Part shown: positions 11,345 through 24,020 of the stretch, piece after piece
Layout: each line of letters opens with the position of its first letter
How positions within the stretch are numbered: the stretch's first letter is position 1
Origin: Theileria orientalis strain Shintoku
Taxonomy: Eukaryota; Apicomplexa; Aconoidasida; Piroplasmida; Theileriidae
Assembly: GCF_000740895.1 (NCBI RefSeq)
Contig: NC_025261.1
Span: 496,001-560,000, forward strand
Direction of reading: 5' to 3'
Length of the DNA: 64,000 nucleotides
The notes under the pieces: model-generated
The model's database searches: none
What the model was told of the DNA's origin: nothing
Seen by the model: the letters and a program-made list of their open reading frames with translations, nothing else
Position numbers and translations under genes: made by a program

Positions 11345-13794
11345 TTATACTGATACCACCTTAACGGTATTTAAGCTGGAGTCGTAGCAAATGATGTTTT
11401 TAAACGAGTCGAAGGTCGATTCTAAATTGGCGTTAAATGTTGTGTGAAAATACCACAATTTGTGATGATACACTTGTTCTTCAGTCCGTGGTATCTAACG
11501 AAGGCAGGAGACGTTGTGTCCCCGAGGCATATCTATGCTTCATTAACTGCACGTAAACTTACGAAATCTGGTAACGGGTGAAGAAGTAGACTGGAATCGT
11601 GTTCAAGTATCGTTGATAGCCCTGGCTTGTTTGGCGACAGGTGGCTCTGGCCAATTATCGTCTCCACCAACTAAAGCGTTAAGACTATCGATTGCAATTC
11701 ATACCATTTCCGCCAAGTCGTCGCAGCTCTCCATGTACTCCGAAGTCGACGTCGTCACCACGGAGTCTATCAGCAGGTGTGTCATTATATCGTGTCTGAA
11801 AAATATCATCTGCCTTCCCCAGTGCCTTATTCTGCACGGGTTTGACGCCATTATTATGTGGCCTAGGCACTCCGGCCTTGTACTTTCCAATCTCTCTGTC
11901 GCAGTTAAATGATCTTCTTGAATTTACCTTTGAACCTGTTTATTGCGAAACTTAGCAGCGGGTTCCTTGGTATCCGTTCTAAATTACTCGCATTACTTAA
12001 GTCGGAGTGCACACTTACGTCTACACAGACTTGCGTCCTTCGGCCCTGGCACGAACACTATGTAACAGCCTACGTATCATTTGCTGTGACTACAAACCTA
12101 CAGGTCAGTATCATTATAAACTTCGGTTTAGTCAGGAGTTTAAACAGGTTTTCGAAGCCTGACGAGTACGAATCGGCGTGCGACGCGTTCGCCTTCTTGT
12201 CTAACTCGTCCGTCCAGTTGTGATGTAGGTCAAAATTGTATCCCGATGAACTGAAATTTCCCATGAACACGAATCCTGCTGGCAATTGCTCCTTGTTGTA
12301 GCTCTCCACGTATGCTAATTCACGTGAGATCGCGCAAACTTACAGTTGAACAGTTTTTCGAGCGACTGGATGTTTGACGCTCTATCCAAGTGCAAATCCG
12401 ATATTATCACCCATTTTGAGCTTATATTCTTTAGGCTAGGCAGGTTTACACACTCTTTGAACATTGCCTAAGTATTCAGTTATCTTACAGTAAGAGCACA
12501 TTCACATGTGTTTATATACAAATCCGTGTATCTACGTGTATACTACTGGACTACATATTCTCTTTTACCAGTTCCATTGGACTATGCAGGCCTCCAAATA
12601 AATTTAAATGCGATAGGTTATTTTTGTTTGTTAGCGGTGGATGTGTGAGTGATTTCACAGCGAATATGTTCTATATGCACATAATTTCCCTAAAACTCAC
12701 ATCGAATGGAAGCATTGTTCCGAACACTATTACAACTTGGCCATAGCAGTAGATTCCACTTGATATTTTACACTAAACAACTGTGACTCCCATATACCAT
12801 ACATCTTTCGACAGTCTTATCTTCATTTCCACCAGGCAACCCTGCATACACAGGTCCCCTTCTTTCGACTTAGCTAGGTTCCCAATCAGCAGTTGCGCGT
12901 CTAATATGCGTTAATGCCGATGAAGTTACCTTTGGAGCTGAACGATACCGAATCGACTGGGACCAACATAATGTTTGTGTGTGAGTCAATGCCCAGCCAT
13001 TCGTTGAAGTTATATCCTCTACATCTCTAAAAATCAGTAAAATTCAATTATCAACAATCATTAACAGCTATATGATCAATTTTTTAGAATAATGCCACTA
13101 TCTATCGGTGATAACACCTAATTGTTCTACTGGGCGTTACCTCGAACAGTAGTTGGTACCGAATCGAACATATCCTTTCTATCAGGTCAGCCTGTGGCTC
13201 TATTTCCGAGTCTTCCTTCTTAAACGACGATAGAAATTTCTGTTTACATGCTGTTTTCGTCTGTTTTTGTTACCTGCTTCTTCACTGAGTAGTATACTCT
13301 CGGCACGTCCTTCACTGCGTTGTAAATGTATACGCCGTCGCTTCCGTACTTCAAAATACCGGAACCGAATTTGTTTTTAATGTCCACCATGAACTCGTTC
13401 TGATTCCTGTACAGATCCGAGTTTTTGATCTCCTCCAGGAGTGCATCGATGTATGCGACGTCTACGGCGGTAGATTTTGTTCCGTAGAGCCTCGAGACCA
13501 GGTGATTCCATATTCGCGAATCCACAAACGAGTCGATGTCAAATTGCACTGAGTTTTTGCGATGTGTAGTTCTCACTTACGCGTGTAGATGTTCGGTGTG
13601 TCGACGACCGTCTGGTTCGCTATGTGCTCAAATACGGCCTCCGGGACCTGCAGATTTATCCCGTACTTTATCAAATTCGATATTATTAGGTGCGACTTGG
13701 TCTTCTTCGCCTCGTTCAGCTGATTCAGCTCGGAATCCGGGTCGTGCTCGTAGATGATGGGCGAGTCGTCGTACTGCGTGAACAGGGACTCCAT
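11345..13794 (-). CDS. DNA polymerase epsilon subunit B (Dpb2/POLE2-like)
   Basis: A multi-exon gene. Exons 1 and 2 (13794-13244) encode the helical N-terminus. Downstream exons read WVIISDLHLDRASNIQSLEKLF (about 12415-12350), FVFMGNFSSSGYNFDL (about 12265) and MASNPCRIRHWGRQMIFFRHD (about 11850-11790). These are the conserved blocks of the inactive calcineurin-like phosphoesterase fold of B subunits (family pattern: SDLxLD ... GNF ... SNPCRI). The last exon ends SFKNIICYDSSLNTVKVVSV. The protein partners the Pol epsilon catalytic subunit at replication forks. Introns near 12480-12560 carry CA/TG repeats. The 3' end converges with the secreted-protein gene. Confidence 0.8.
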
Positions 13795-13839
13795 GTACTG
13801 TGTAGTCGTCTACTTAGCTACTGTGAACGTTTTAAAATA

Positions 13840-16800
13840 TTACGCGAGTTTTGTTATGTAGTTTTTCACATTGTTCAGCAGGCCCAGGTTATCTTGGGAA
13901 TGTTTTTCCAACAGGCGGGTCAGCGAGTCCACGTCGTGGTACAGCACCTTCAAATTGGTCCTGTTGAACTTGTAGTCCTTGTGGCGCATGTATCTGATCA
14001 CGTAGAAGATCGACTTCAGGAACGCCTCGAAGAAGTTGTTGTAGGCGAACTGCACGTAGGCCTCGGGCAGCCGCTCCACGAAGAGGTGCACCGTTTCCGG
14101 GAACCTCTCGACGATGTTTTCGATCTTGTGGCCCTCGAGGATGTCCGGGCTGTAGAGGCTGTAGAATATCTGCTTCCTGAAGTCCACGAAGACCACCTTC
14201 CACATCACGATCGTGATGACGTCGAGGATGCACTGGTTCGCGTCCCTCTTGAGTATCCTCTGCGAGGCCAGGATGAGCGAGCTCAGCGACTTCGAGTGCG
14301 GGAGCTGCAGCAGCTGGTGCGGCTCTATAAAAAAGAAGCGCTCCGCGTCGGACACCGTGCTCGTGCCGATCGCCTTGTGCAGGAACTCGTACTCAGGGTC
14401 CCGGCTGCGCAGCTGGTTGTAGTAGAACTGGAAGATCTCGCCCGGGATCTCTATTATCTGGTTCGCGACGTAGTCCAGGCTCGAGACTCGCGCCAGGTCC
14501 TCCATAACGGACTTGTTCTCGAAGTGCTTCGCGTAGCTCTCCAGGTTCGCCAGGAAGTTCGCGTGCGTGGAGCCCTTGGGCGACTTCCCTCCGATCGTGT
14601 GCTTCAGTCTCTTCCAGAGAGTCCTCTTGCTCTTCTTTTCGATCTCATCGTCGCTTCGCACCTCGCCGTTGTCTCCGCACAGCCCTCCCGGCCCGCTCCC
14701 TCGCGCTCTCCCCTCGCTCTGTCCCTCCTGGTCTGGCAGCGCCGGCTCTCCCTGCACGAGGTAGAAGTGTATGTTGTAGAGCAGCTTCAGCGCGTAGATG
14801 TTGGAGATTCCTCGGTAGTATGACCTCAGCGAGCTTTCGCAGGCGTTAGTGAAGGGCAGGATCAGCCACTCCACTGGCGGAGCGAGCTCGAATGAGGCTG
14901 AGATTGAGAACTTGAGAACCGTGATCAGGTCCACTGCTCCCGAGGTGCACATGTTCTCAGGCCCTATTGACTGCCAGTTTTCGTGCTTCACTGCCGAGTC
15001 GACCAGCTCCGTGATTCCCACGAACTTGTGCTCCAGCGCTCTGATCAGGCTCTCCTTGATCATCTTGATGAACTCGATGTGCCCGCTCAGCTTGTGGTTC
15101 GAGTTTTTGTAGGTGAAGAACATGCAGTTAAGCAGCCTCTGCTCCTGCAGCCCCGGGTCCGAGACCGGCGCCCTCACTATGTAGCTTGCGTCCACTTCTC
15201 TCTGGAAGAGCATCAGCTTCCTCAGCTGGAACATCAGCACTGCCGGGTTCACTGCCACTGTTCTGTACGCCCTCTTCAGGTGCAGGATCGAGCAGTTGGC
15301 CAGCAGCGAGGAGAACTCTGCGTACTGCACGAAGCCGTTCCAGATGCTGCTCGAGACCGTGCACTGGTGGCGCAGCATCTGCAGCATTTCCTCGACGACC
15401 AGCGGGAAGAGCGCGTTTTCGTCCAGCGAGACATCGTTCGTCTCCCGCGTGCCCTCGATGCACTCGTCCGTGAAGATTATCGCGTTTTTGTTGACGATGA
15501 ACCTGAATACGTTGATCATGTTGTACAGGTCGCTTTCCTCGTCCGACTCGAACAGGCTCAGGTACGGGATGTTTTCCGAGAGCCGTGGGTAGAGCACTCT
15601 GAACATGATCACGAAGATCGCCAGGATGTAGAAAAGCGCCTCCTCCTTGATGAACTTCGCGTACTCGCACAGGCACTTGAATAGCTCGTTTTTAAAGGTG
15701 GCTGCTATGAAGCGCAGGTACAGCGCCGTCGCCGCCGTCCTCTCCTTGCGCGAGGGCGTCAGCAGCGAGTAGTTCCACTGGTCCCATTCGTCCAGTTGGT
15801 TCCGCTGGTTCCGCTGGTTCCAATGGTCCCCCTGGTGCCATTGGTCATCCTGCTCCTCCATGCTCAGCGTCACTGGCGCCTGCTCCTTCAGGAGCTTCGA
15901 CATGAACACGTGCACCTTGTTGTACGCCTTGTCCAGGTGCATCCCCTTCATCTGCGTCACCACTGACTTCGACACGTCGTTCAGGTTCTTCAGCGTGACG
16001 AGTTCTATGCAGCTCTTGTCGTGGTAGATGTACTCCGGCAGCAGGTCCTCCGGCTTGTACACTCCTCCGCTTCTGTACTTGCCCATGTCGAACAGCAGGT
16101 ACGAGTTCAGGTCGCCCAGTCCCGTCGGCAGGTAGTGCACGTTTGACGGCATCTGCAGCAGTATGTAGAGCTGCTTCGCCATCCCTTCGGTCACCTTGAA
16201 CTTGCTGTTCAGCATCGAGTGCAGCCTCTCCTTGATGCCCGTGAGCGATATTCTCAGGCGCTTGTAGAACTCGTCCGTCTGCTCCGTCGCTCCCTCCTCC
16301 TGCTTCTGCGTCTCCGACTCCCTGGCGACGCTCTCGTCCACCCCCTTCGCTTCCGGGTTAACTATCTTCGAGAACCAGTACGCCCTCGCCGCCAGTATTG
16401 AGTGCGCCACGATCGGGACCTGGTTTTTAAAGTTGCTGTTTTCGTTTCCCTTAACGCTCCGCTTCAGCACGTTAAAGTTCGGCAGCACTCCCGTCTGCAT
16501 GAACGAGGTCGTGTATATCACTGCTTGGAAGTACTGCGGGAACTCCGAGTATGCGATATTGTCGCAGCTCAGGTACTTGTGCAGCGAGCTGCAGATCATC
16601 AGCACCACTGGTTCCTCCATTCCCCAGCACTTTGAGAGCGCGATCGGGTCCACTCTCTTCTTAAAGTACCTGTTCCAGCCGGTTGGCGACGACAGGTCGC
16701 TCTTCGCCGCCTTCCTCGAGATGAACTTTCCCGGCTTCGTCCTGTACTCCCTCGGTATGCACTGTCTGAAGCAGAGCGCTCTTCTTCTTCTCAGCTCTGC

Positions 16801-19800
16801 CAGCACTGAGATGTCGTCGTCGTTGTAGAAGTCCAAGTCGATTGCGAAGTCCTCCTCCTTCAACTCCACCTCTTCTTCGTTGTTATTCCCTTCACACTGC
16901 CCAACCTGCCTCGACTCAATCATATTTTCCTCCCTTTTCTCCCCCTTTTGTCTCAAGGCCGATGCTGAGGCTCTCGGCTTAAAGTGGTCCGACACGTTCT
17001 CGTCCAACTCCTCCACTGTCACCATCGACTTCAGCAGCTCCAGCAGCATCGCCTTCACTCTATCCAGCGGCTCCTGGTACGTCTTCTTCGTCATCTTCGA
17101 GATCGCGAACTCCTTCAGCCCGTTCACCTTTCCCAGCGCCTTCATCAACTCCAGGAGCACCTCGTTGCACATCTTCGACGCCTTCGCGTCCTCCTCGAAC
17201 TTGAACCCGTGCTTCAGCTCCTCCTCCGGGCTCTTCGAGTTAAGACATCGCAGCCACTGCTCCTGCAGGTCCTCCGAGTGCGTCGGTATCAGGTTAATGA
17301 CTCTCGAGAGCTTCTGCAGCAGCGAGACTTGCACCACGTGCAGCTGTCTGTACATCCAGCGGTAGAACTCCGGGATCACGAACAGCTTTTCGCTGTGTAT
17401 TGCTATTTCCCCCTTCGAGAACGAGTCGATAAGCAGCAGTACTCTGTAGCGCACGTCCATAATGTGCACGTTCGTCGACGGGCTCTGGCTCGTGAACGTG
17501 TCTCTCGGCTTAAGCACTATTTCCAGGATCGCGTACTCGAAGTCCGTGACTGCGCACCTGCTTCTGTACGTCTCTATTGTCTTCCTGAACTTGATGAGCG
17601 TCTGGTCCAGCACACCCAGGTTCGCCAGCAGGTAGTCTCGCAGGTCCCCCTCGTCCTTCGCCAGCTCCGGGTGGTTGACGAAGCTCGAGATGTGCCTGTG
17701 TGTCAGCATCAGCGCCTCCAGACTCAGCAGGTCCCACTGACCTTCGTCCATGTACTTGTCGAACAGCGCGTACCTCAGCATTGGCACGTTAATGTCTGAG
17801 GGCCTCTTGAAATGTGCCAGGTTTTCGTAGTCGATTGTGAAGGGGTACGTGTCGTAGTCCTCGAATATCTTAACTATGTCCTCTATCTCGTCTGCCAGCC
17901 AGTCGAACCTCGACCTTGTGTTTTTTGTTCTACACCTGTTGAACAGGTTAAGCATGTGGTTGTCCAGTCTCCTTCTCGTCGACTCCAGTATGAACATTGC
18001 TTCTCCCGGCTCTCCCTTGCTATCCTTCAGGAATCCAAGCCCGTACTCGTTTGTGATCCTTTCTGGCTCCTCTTTCTTCACTGCCTTAATGACACTGTCC
18101 ACTAGCAATGACGCGTTTATCTCTCTATTCTCACTCTGCTTACTCGTGCCTTCATTTCCCTCTTTGTTATCTACTCTACCTGTTGCAACCTTATCTCCTT
18201 CTCTCGCCTTCACAACTGCCACCTTCACCTCTCCCAACTTTGTTGACAGTCTTTCCGTTTTTTGCACCAGCTGACTGTATGCGTCCTGGTTCACCAGCTT
18301 CGCCCCTTTGTTCTCCTGGCTGCTTTGACCAACTTCTGCTACCTTCTCACCAACACTACTCCTTCTTTCCCGTCCACTTTTTGTCTCTACTGTGCTCCCT
18401 GATTTACCTGATTCTGTTATTACGCCGCTTACTTTCCTCTTATCTTCTGGCACACCTGACTTACCACGATTTACCTTTGCTGGTGCTGAACCAACACTTG
18501 CTTTGTTGTCACTTGACTCGACGGATTTATCCTCTAATTTTACCTCAATTTTTTGTTCCTGACTCTTTTCAACCGTTTCAACCTTTTCATGTTCATGCTG
18601 AACCCTGCCTTCTTTATCTTGTTGACTTCTCCTCTTCAGGGCCCACTCAGGTGCCTCATTCACGGCTGTCGGTGATTTAACATTCGTCGACGATGACTGT
18701 TGTTGGTTTCCATGTTTTTTTCCTGGTCTGTGGTCTCTATTCGCGTCCTTTTTATTTGAAGGTGGAGTCGTGGCGTGCCCCTTCATCATTTGCACTACTG
18801 TTAGGTTGTCTATTGTATTCCGCCCTGGCACGCTTCCTACCTGTGAGTTCACGTTCAAAGCTTCTGATGTTCTTTGCTTATTGCTCACTACATCAACCTT
18901 TCCTCCTTTATTTCCCTTATACAGGTCGTATCTTTCCATGTCGTATCCTTCGTTTTCTGATACCTCCATTGGTGTTGATGGGTTTGAAAACGTGTTTAGT
19001 GTCAAGGTCGTGTAGTCGTCAATCGGTCCCGGCTCTCGCGGCATAAACATTCTCGAGTGCTTCGCCTCCACCTGCACGCTCTTTCCCGTCAGGTGCGCCT
19101 CGAACTTCTGGTAGTCTCCGTTCGGGTAGAACTTTGCCACGTCCTTCCACAGCTTTTCCAACTCCGAGTACACTCCCTTTTCGTACTTCGCGTGGTTGTC
19201 CATCCAGTGCTGGAAGCAACTCGAGATGAGGTCCAGTCTCTTCTTCTCCAGGTCGCAGAACTTCGTCTGGTACTCCGCTGCGTTTCCTGCGAAGTTAGCT
19301 CCTTCTCCCTTCTGCTGATCTTTGTTCTGCGACTCCGCCTGCTTCTTCGACAGCTTACTCAGCTGCGAGAGCGTGTCCACGTCCGAGTTTTTCAGGCTTC
19401 CTATTTCGTTCAACTCCGGCGCCGCTGCGAACAGGTCTCTTATTTGATTTCCCAGCGCCAGCTTCGCTCTCGCAGTTCTACTTTTTGCCTTAGATATCTG
19501 CTTCGGGTCGTGCGACCCGTGGTGCGCCAGCTCCTCCTCGGTAGCCGTGCACTCCTGCAGCTCCTTGTGCGCCTTCAGCACTCCGTCGACGTATTTTTTT
19601 ATCTGGCTGTGCGAGTAATTCGGCGACTTCTTGAACTCCTTCAGCTTCGGGATGAATCCTGATATGTCCTGTCTGAACGCTCTCTTTTCGTCCTTTCCGA
19701 ACGTCTTCAGGTACTCGGTTGAAAACGCCGAGAACGGGATCACCACTTCCTTTTCCAGTCTGTTTGACAGCTGACTCGACTCCTCCTTCACTCTGTTCAG

Positions 19801-20164
19801 AAAACTCACCATTCCCTGCATCACGCTCAGCACTCCTACACTTGTTTTTTCTTAGTTTCAACTTACCGGCCTGCTCCGCCGTCGCTGAGAGCACTACGTT
19901 CGACACGTTTGCCATGTTTCCTCTCACCATCAGCAGCGCTTCGCACGCCTGCGGCGTTAAACTTCCTGACGATGCCAGGTTGTAGCACGTTAACAGCTTC
20001 TGCTCCGCATCTTTGATCGAAGTTGCGAATGTGTCATATGCTTCCGCCAAGTCGCTGAATACGTCCCTCAAAACAACCAGGGAATCTAGAGAGACGTCCG
20101 TTTTTAGTCTAATTAGCGGGTGAAGCAGCTCCTGTTGGCTTTCTGATAAGTCATTCAGCTCCAT
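13840..20164 (-). CDS. Giant (~2,090-residue) conserved hypothetical protein with BAR-like helical N-terminus
   Basis: Exon 1 (20164 to about 19868) ends ATAEQA. A short intron leads into one uninterrupted exon to 13840, making this the largest gene of the window. The N-terminal ~420 residues are long amphipathic helices ending in a segment like the tail of BAR/F-BAR domains (YQTKFCDLEKKRLDLISSCF). Next comes a disordered Ser/Lys/Glu linker (about 18,950-18,050, visibly more A/T rich), then ~1,350 largely helical residues that I could not assign. Around 15,850-15,780 there is a low-complexity Trp/Gln/Asn/Asp stretch (WHQGDHWNQRNQRNQ). A membrane-remodelling or tethering role is only an inference from the N-terminus. 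The opposite strand has long open frames, which are shadows. Confidence 0.7.
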
Positions 20165-20554
20165 TGCTCAATTCCTTTTTATATTTTACAGAGATTGACT
20201 ATTTTACAATCATAAACTCACATAAGATACATTTTTCTTTAATTTGTTAAATTTTAGTCTTAAATAGTGTTTAAATTTAAAATGTTGCAGATGTTTCTGT
20301 TTAGATCAGAACTATTGCCTCATTTTATCTACATCAGTTTATCAACACTATTTATCTTTATTCTTCACATTATTTTCTTTTAAGTCTTCTTCTTTTTTTC
20401 TTATTCAAAATAAATTGTGGAAGTGATACAGATTCATTTATAACTTCCTTATTTGGTGTGTAGGATAAATAGTGTGTTAATACTGTTTTAGATAAAAACA
20501 TTCAGGACGATGTGTAACTATTTTAATAGCGCTTTAGTTTGCTTCTGTTTTATG
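20165..20554. other. A/T-rich intergenic region
   Basis: About 390 bases upstream of the giant gene and downstream of the RAD51-like gene. T-rich tracts; no coding frame, RNA gene or repeat seen. It presumably carries the giant gene's promoter. Confidence 0.5.
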
Positions 20555-22031
20555 TTAAAGAAAGTTCGAGAAATCGTAACTACATTCTTTGTATGTACAT
20601 TGCTCGTCGATTCTGTAAACTCTGAAATTGTGTTCGGACAGTATCTCTTCTCCTAGGGAGTGTTCGTTTTCCTTGCTTTCCTCTTCCGCCCTTTCTTCCT
20701 TTCCGTCTATTTTGTTTCTGTGTGTTTCTTCTCTGAATTTAATTTTGTGCTTCTGCGATTCCCTCTTCCTTTTTCCTGTCGATTCTTTTATCTGCTCTCC
20801 CGTACTCAATTCTCCAGTTTCAGGCTATATGTTTTTTCTTAGCTTCTTAAACTTACCTTTTCTTTACTCTTGTCTATATGTTGACTCCTGGTTCTACCGT
20901 CTTTGGATACGAACGTTATGTAGTTCCTTTCTAAATTTCTTGAGGATGACATAAAAATCTCCATTTGTTTCTCTGGTTTGCTCTGACTTGGCTCCTTTGA
21001 TATCCAGCTTCCTGGTATCGAGCCCTTTATTCTTACTTTGTCCCACTCGTAGACTTCCGCTTCCTTGTTATTCTCCTTTTTAAGCATGTGTTCGTTGGCT
21101 TGGTCGTTACTCCACTGGTCAATCTTATATTCGTTTGAGTTGACGCTTTCGTAGGAAAGCAGCATGTCGTTGAAGAACAGCATATCATCCAGTGTGTGTT
21201 CATTTGGGCGCTTGCGTACTGGAGTTTGTAGCACCTCGTCTTCAACCTTCACCGACTGATCGCCCTCCCTCTCGGCAGTTGTGCTTTTCAGATCAACATA
21301 AAAGTGTTTTTTTTCAAAATTGGACTCAATGTCGTTCGTGTAAATTAGGAATACCGAATTCTTCCTGCACATTTTCACTATGGAGTTCAATTTCTCTCCG
21401 GCCAATTTGTTGAACTGATGCTTGTCCTGCGCCAGTCTCTTGTACAGCCCAAATAGCGAATCGATTACTAGGCAGTGTATATACAGTCTGTGACTTGCCA
21501 AACATGCTTCCAAACAGTTTAGAATTGTTGCAAACTCATCTAAGTCTCTAGCCGGCAGATACAGGAAATTCCTATATATTATCTCGTCTGCGTTAAACTT
21601 ACTTGAGTTCATTGTACTCTCTGTTCAGTCTACGTTCAGAACCCTGGAGGTTAATAAAATGAATATTTGTTTACACATACCGAAGAATCCAACATTTTCT
21701 TTAAGTGTTCGTATTTGAATCCTAGTTCAGTGTCTATTAGTACTATTTTCCCGTTAAGATCCCTTGTATTGATCAGGTCATATATTATGTGCTAATGGCC
21801 GTCATTGTTTTTAGACTTACCGATATGAGCATTGTTTTCCCTGAGCCTCTGCGTCCTGATATGCTTAGTACGTTCCCTAGTTTGTAGGATTCTATACATT
21901 TTTATCACTTCACCCGTCTTACTTAGGCTTGTTTCTTGTATGTATGGGCATGACTCAATTGTGAAGAATCTGCAGTTTTTTGTGAAAATATCATAGAAGC
22001 ACTCGTTGTATGTACATGTTCCGGTCGCCAT
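20555..22031 (-). CDS. RAD51/RecA-like ATPase (RAD51 paralogue-type)
   Basis: Five exons splice in frame. Exon 1 ends ETSL and joins, across an intron of about 31 bases, to KSYKLGNVLSISGRRGSGKT, giving an intact Walker A (GRRGSGKT, about 21,845). Next come IVLIDTELGFKYEHL, and in the long exon LYIHCLVIDSLFGLYKRL, a Walker B strand followed by the conserved Ser-Leu. Then VFLIYTNDIE and a long charged insertion. The final exon adds a Lys/Glu-rich tail with CTYKECSYDF, echoing CTYNECFYDIF of exon 1. The arrangement resembles RAD51 paralogues in homologous recombination rather than RAD51 itself: the N-terminal DNA-binding domain is missing and the core is divergent. Start taken as ATG at 22031; GTG only above. 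Confidence 0.6.
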
Positions 22032-22192
22032 TGACTTACATATATCAAATGTGTCAACATACGCCCCTATTCCCCTCACTCCCCTACACCATCCTTCTCT
22101 AACACACCTATATAGCCTTCCTCTTTTTATTTATTTAATTTAAAAGCACGTAGAGAATACAAAATTACTAAAATACACTTCAAACATCAAAT

Positions 22193-23828
22193 TTAAATTT
22201 TATCTATTTTATTCAGCAGTTCCAGCTCCTTTTCTGAGAGATTCTTTGGCAGCTGCACGTTCAACTTCACGTAGTGGTCCATGTCCTTGTACGAGCCTAT
22301 CTTTATTTCGTCCCCCTGCTGTGAGTACGCCGGGACTTCGACTTGCTTGTCTCCCATGAACGTTGCCACTGTCACCTAAACCGGCATTACTCCCTCGGTC
22401 CTCACCTTGTCGCCCAGTATTGCCTTCGTGTATGGAATATTGTACACTGTCACTATTCTTCCTGCTTCGATGTACTCGTTTTTGTTTTCCTTGAGGTTCA
22501 GCTTGACGTGCCTACTCCATTTTAAGTCCTTCAAACTTACAGGTTCCCGTCCTTCATGTGCAATCCTCCGTAGTGCCCCTTCCCCTTTACTGTGATCACC
22601 GACCCTATTTTAGCGTTGAACGGCACCTCGACCTATAAACTGTCAATATTGCCCAGCGTACCTTAACTGTCGTGTCCCTCAGCACTCTTCCTGTGTTTTC
22701 GCACTTGTTGCAATCCTTTAGTCTATGGTGCCCTGTTCCTTGACACTTCATACACGTTCTTGACGTTCTCACGAACCCAAACGGCGATCTCTTTTCCTAT
22801 TAATGTTATGTTATAATGCCGTTGTCATTATGTTATAATGCTATTATGCTATTATGCTATTATGCTATTATTCAGTGCTATTAACCTATTACTAGTAACA
22901 TTGTTACTACACTATGACTATCATTTCTTGCACCGACCTTGTGTTCCATTCCTTGCCCGTTACATCTTGTACAGGTATCAATATATGATTTTGATGCTGA
23001 CTCGTTGAAGTTGCAAAAGTTGCAGTGGTCCCACTTCCTCACTGGAACTGTCACTTCTCCGCCCAGCAGTAGTGTTTTCAGGTCAATTTCCGCGTTGCAC
23101 GACACATCGAACTTGGACGATCCTCTCTTTCTCATCGACTGGTTTCCCTTTCTTCTTTCGGACTTTTTACTTCCGAACAAGTTCGAGAAGAAGTTTCCGA
23201 ATAAATTGGTGCCGAAATTTGGTCCAACTTCCTCATCGTCGTCCATTATTGATATCTCCAGTTCCTCTGAGGTATCGTCCATGTCGTCTTCGTTTGAATC
23301 TCCCAGGGATTCCATGTAATACATGTCCTCCGGGCCAGCGTACTGCTCATAACTCCTATCGTACTCATCTCTCATCTTCTTATTTGACAACACCCTGTAT
23401 GCTTTATCTATGTCCGATCTTAGCTTTGGGTCCACTCCCGGCAGGCTCTTCAACGACTCGTTGATGTGTTCATACTTGCTCCTAACATCTTCTGCTGTAC
23501 ACGACTTATCCAGAGAGAGAATCTTATAATAATCTACAAATCCCGAGTTTCCTTCATAAAAATTATTCTTTGCTTTAGTTTCTGTGAAATGTTTTAGAGT
23601 CTCATATTTTGACTCGAAATTGTCATAATAAGGTGCTATATCAAAACTATCCCGATAGAATCCTATTCCTGGCCTTCTTATAAAGAGCAATCTTGCTCCT
23701 AGGGTTGGAATTATGATGTTGTACGAACTGTTGTTTCGGATTTTTATCGAATGTGTCAGTTTGTTTGACTGGATTACGAAGAGTATATATATGCATATGT
23801 TCATATAAATAATTTTAATCAATAACAT
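22193..23828 (-). CDS. DnaJ-family co-chaperone with Cys4 zinc centres but no HPD motif
   Basis: Four or more exons. The N-terminal ~90 residues begin with a hydrophobic signal (MLLIKIIYMNICIYILFVI) followed by a basic region, suggesting secretory or bipartite targeting. A J-like domain spans residues ~99-160 (DYYKILSLDKSCTAEDV ... AYRVLSNKKMRDEYD), but the HPD expected near residue 127 is replaced (ESLKSLPGVD). An acidic linker and a Phe/Asn/Gly patch follow. Four CxxC motifs (CNFC, CTRCNGQG, CMKCQGTG, CNKCENTG) form the DnaJ-type zinc region. The C-terminal substrate domain includes IGSVITVKGKGHYGG. Without HPD it probably cannot stimulate Hsp70 ATPase in the usual way. An intron holds an 8-base microsatellite. 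Confidence 0.8.
22838..22871. repeat. 8-base microsatellite in DnaJ-like gene intron
   Basis: About four head-to-tail copies of atgctatt, in an intron of the DnaJ-like gene. Degenerate copies extend to both sides. Confidence 0.7.
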
Positions 23829-24020
23829 TGCGATTTTTAAATTTTAAATGGCCATAAATGAAACACTGATTCTTTATTTGGCCATTTAATTCTTGTGTTA
23901 ACCCACATATTTCAATCTCAGGCAACATCACCTAGTTTATTTATTCCAATATTAGTTTTTATTATTTCTTTTTAATTTTTTAATATTTACTTGGTTTTCC
24001 TGATATTCATCTCTTCTAGT

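Noticed and set aside
13690..14823. Long open frame on the plus strand (377 codons)
   Set aside because: It is antisense to the giant gene, is Leu/Val/Arg-heavy with no domain, and results from the G/C-rich codon usage of the real gene.
16984..17799. Long open frame on the plus strand (271 codons)
   Set aside because: Same reason: a mirror of the giant gene's biased codons, low-complexity Leu/Gln/Arg/His composition.
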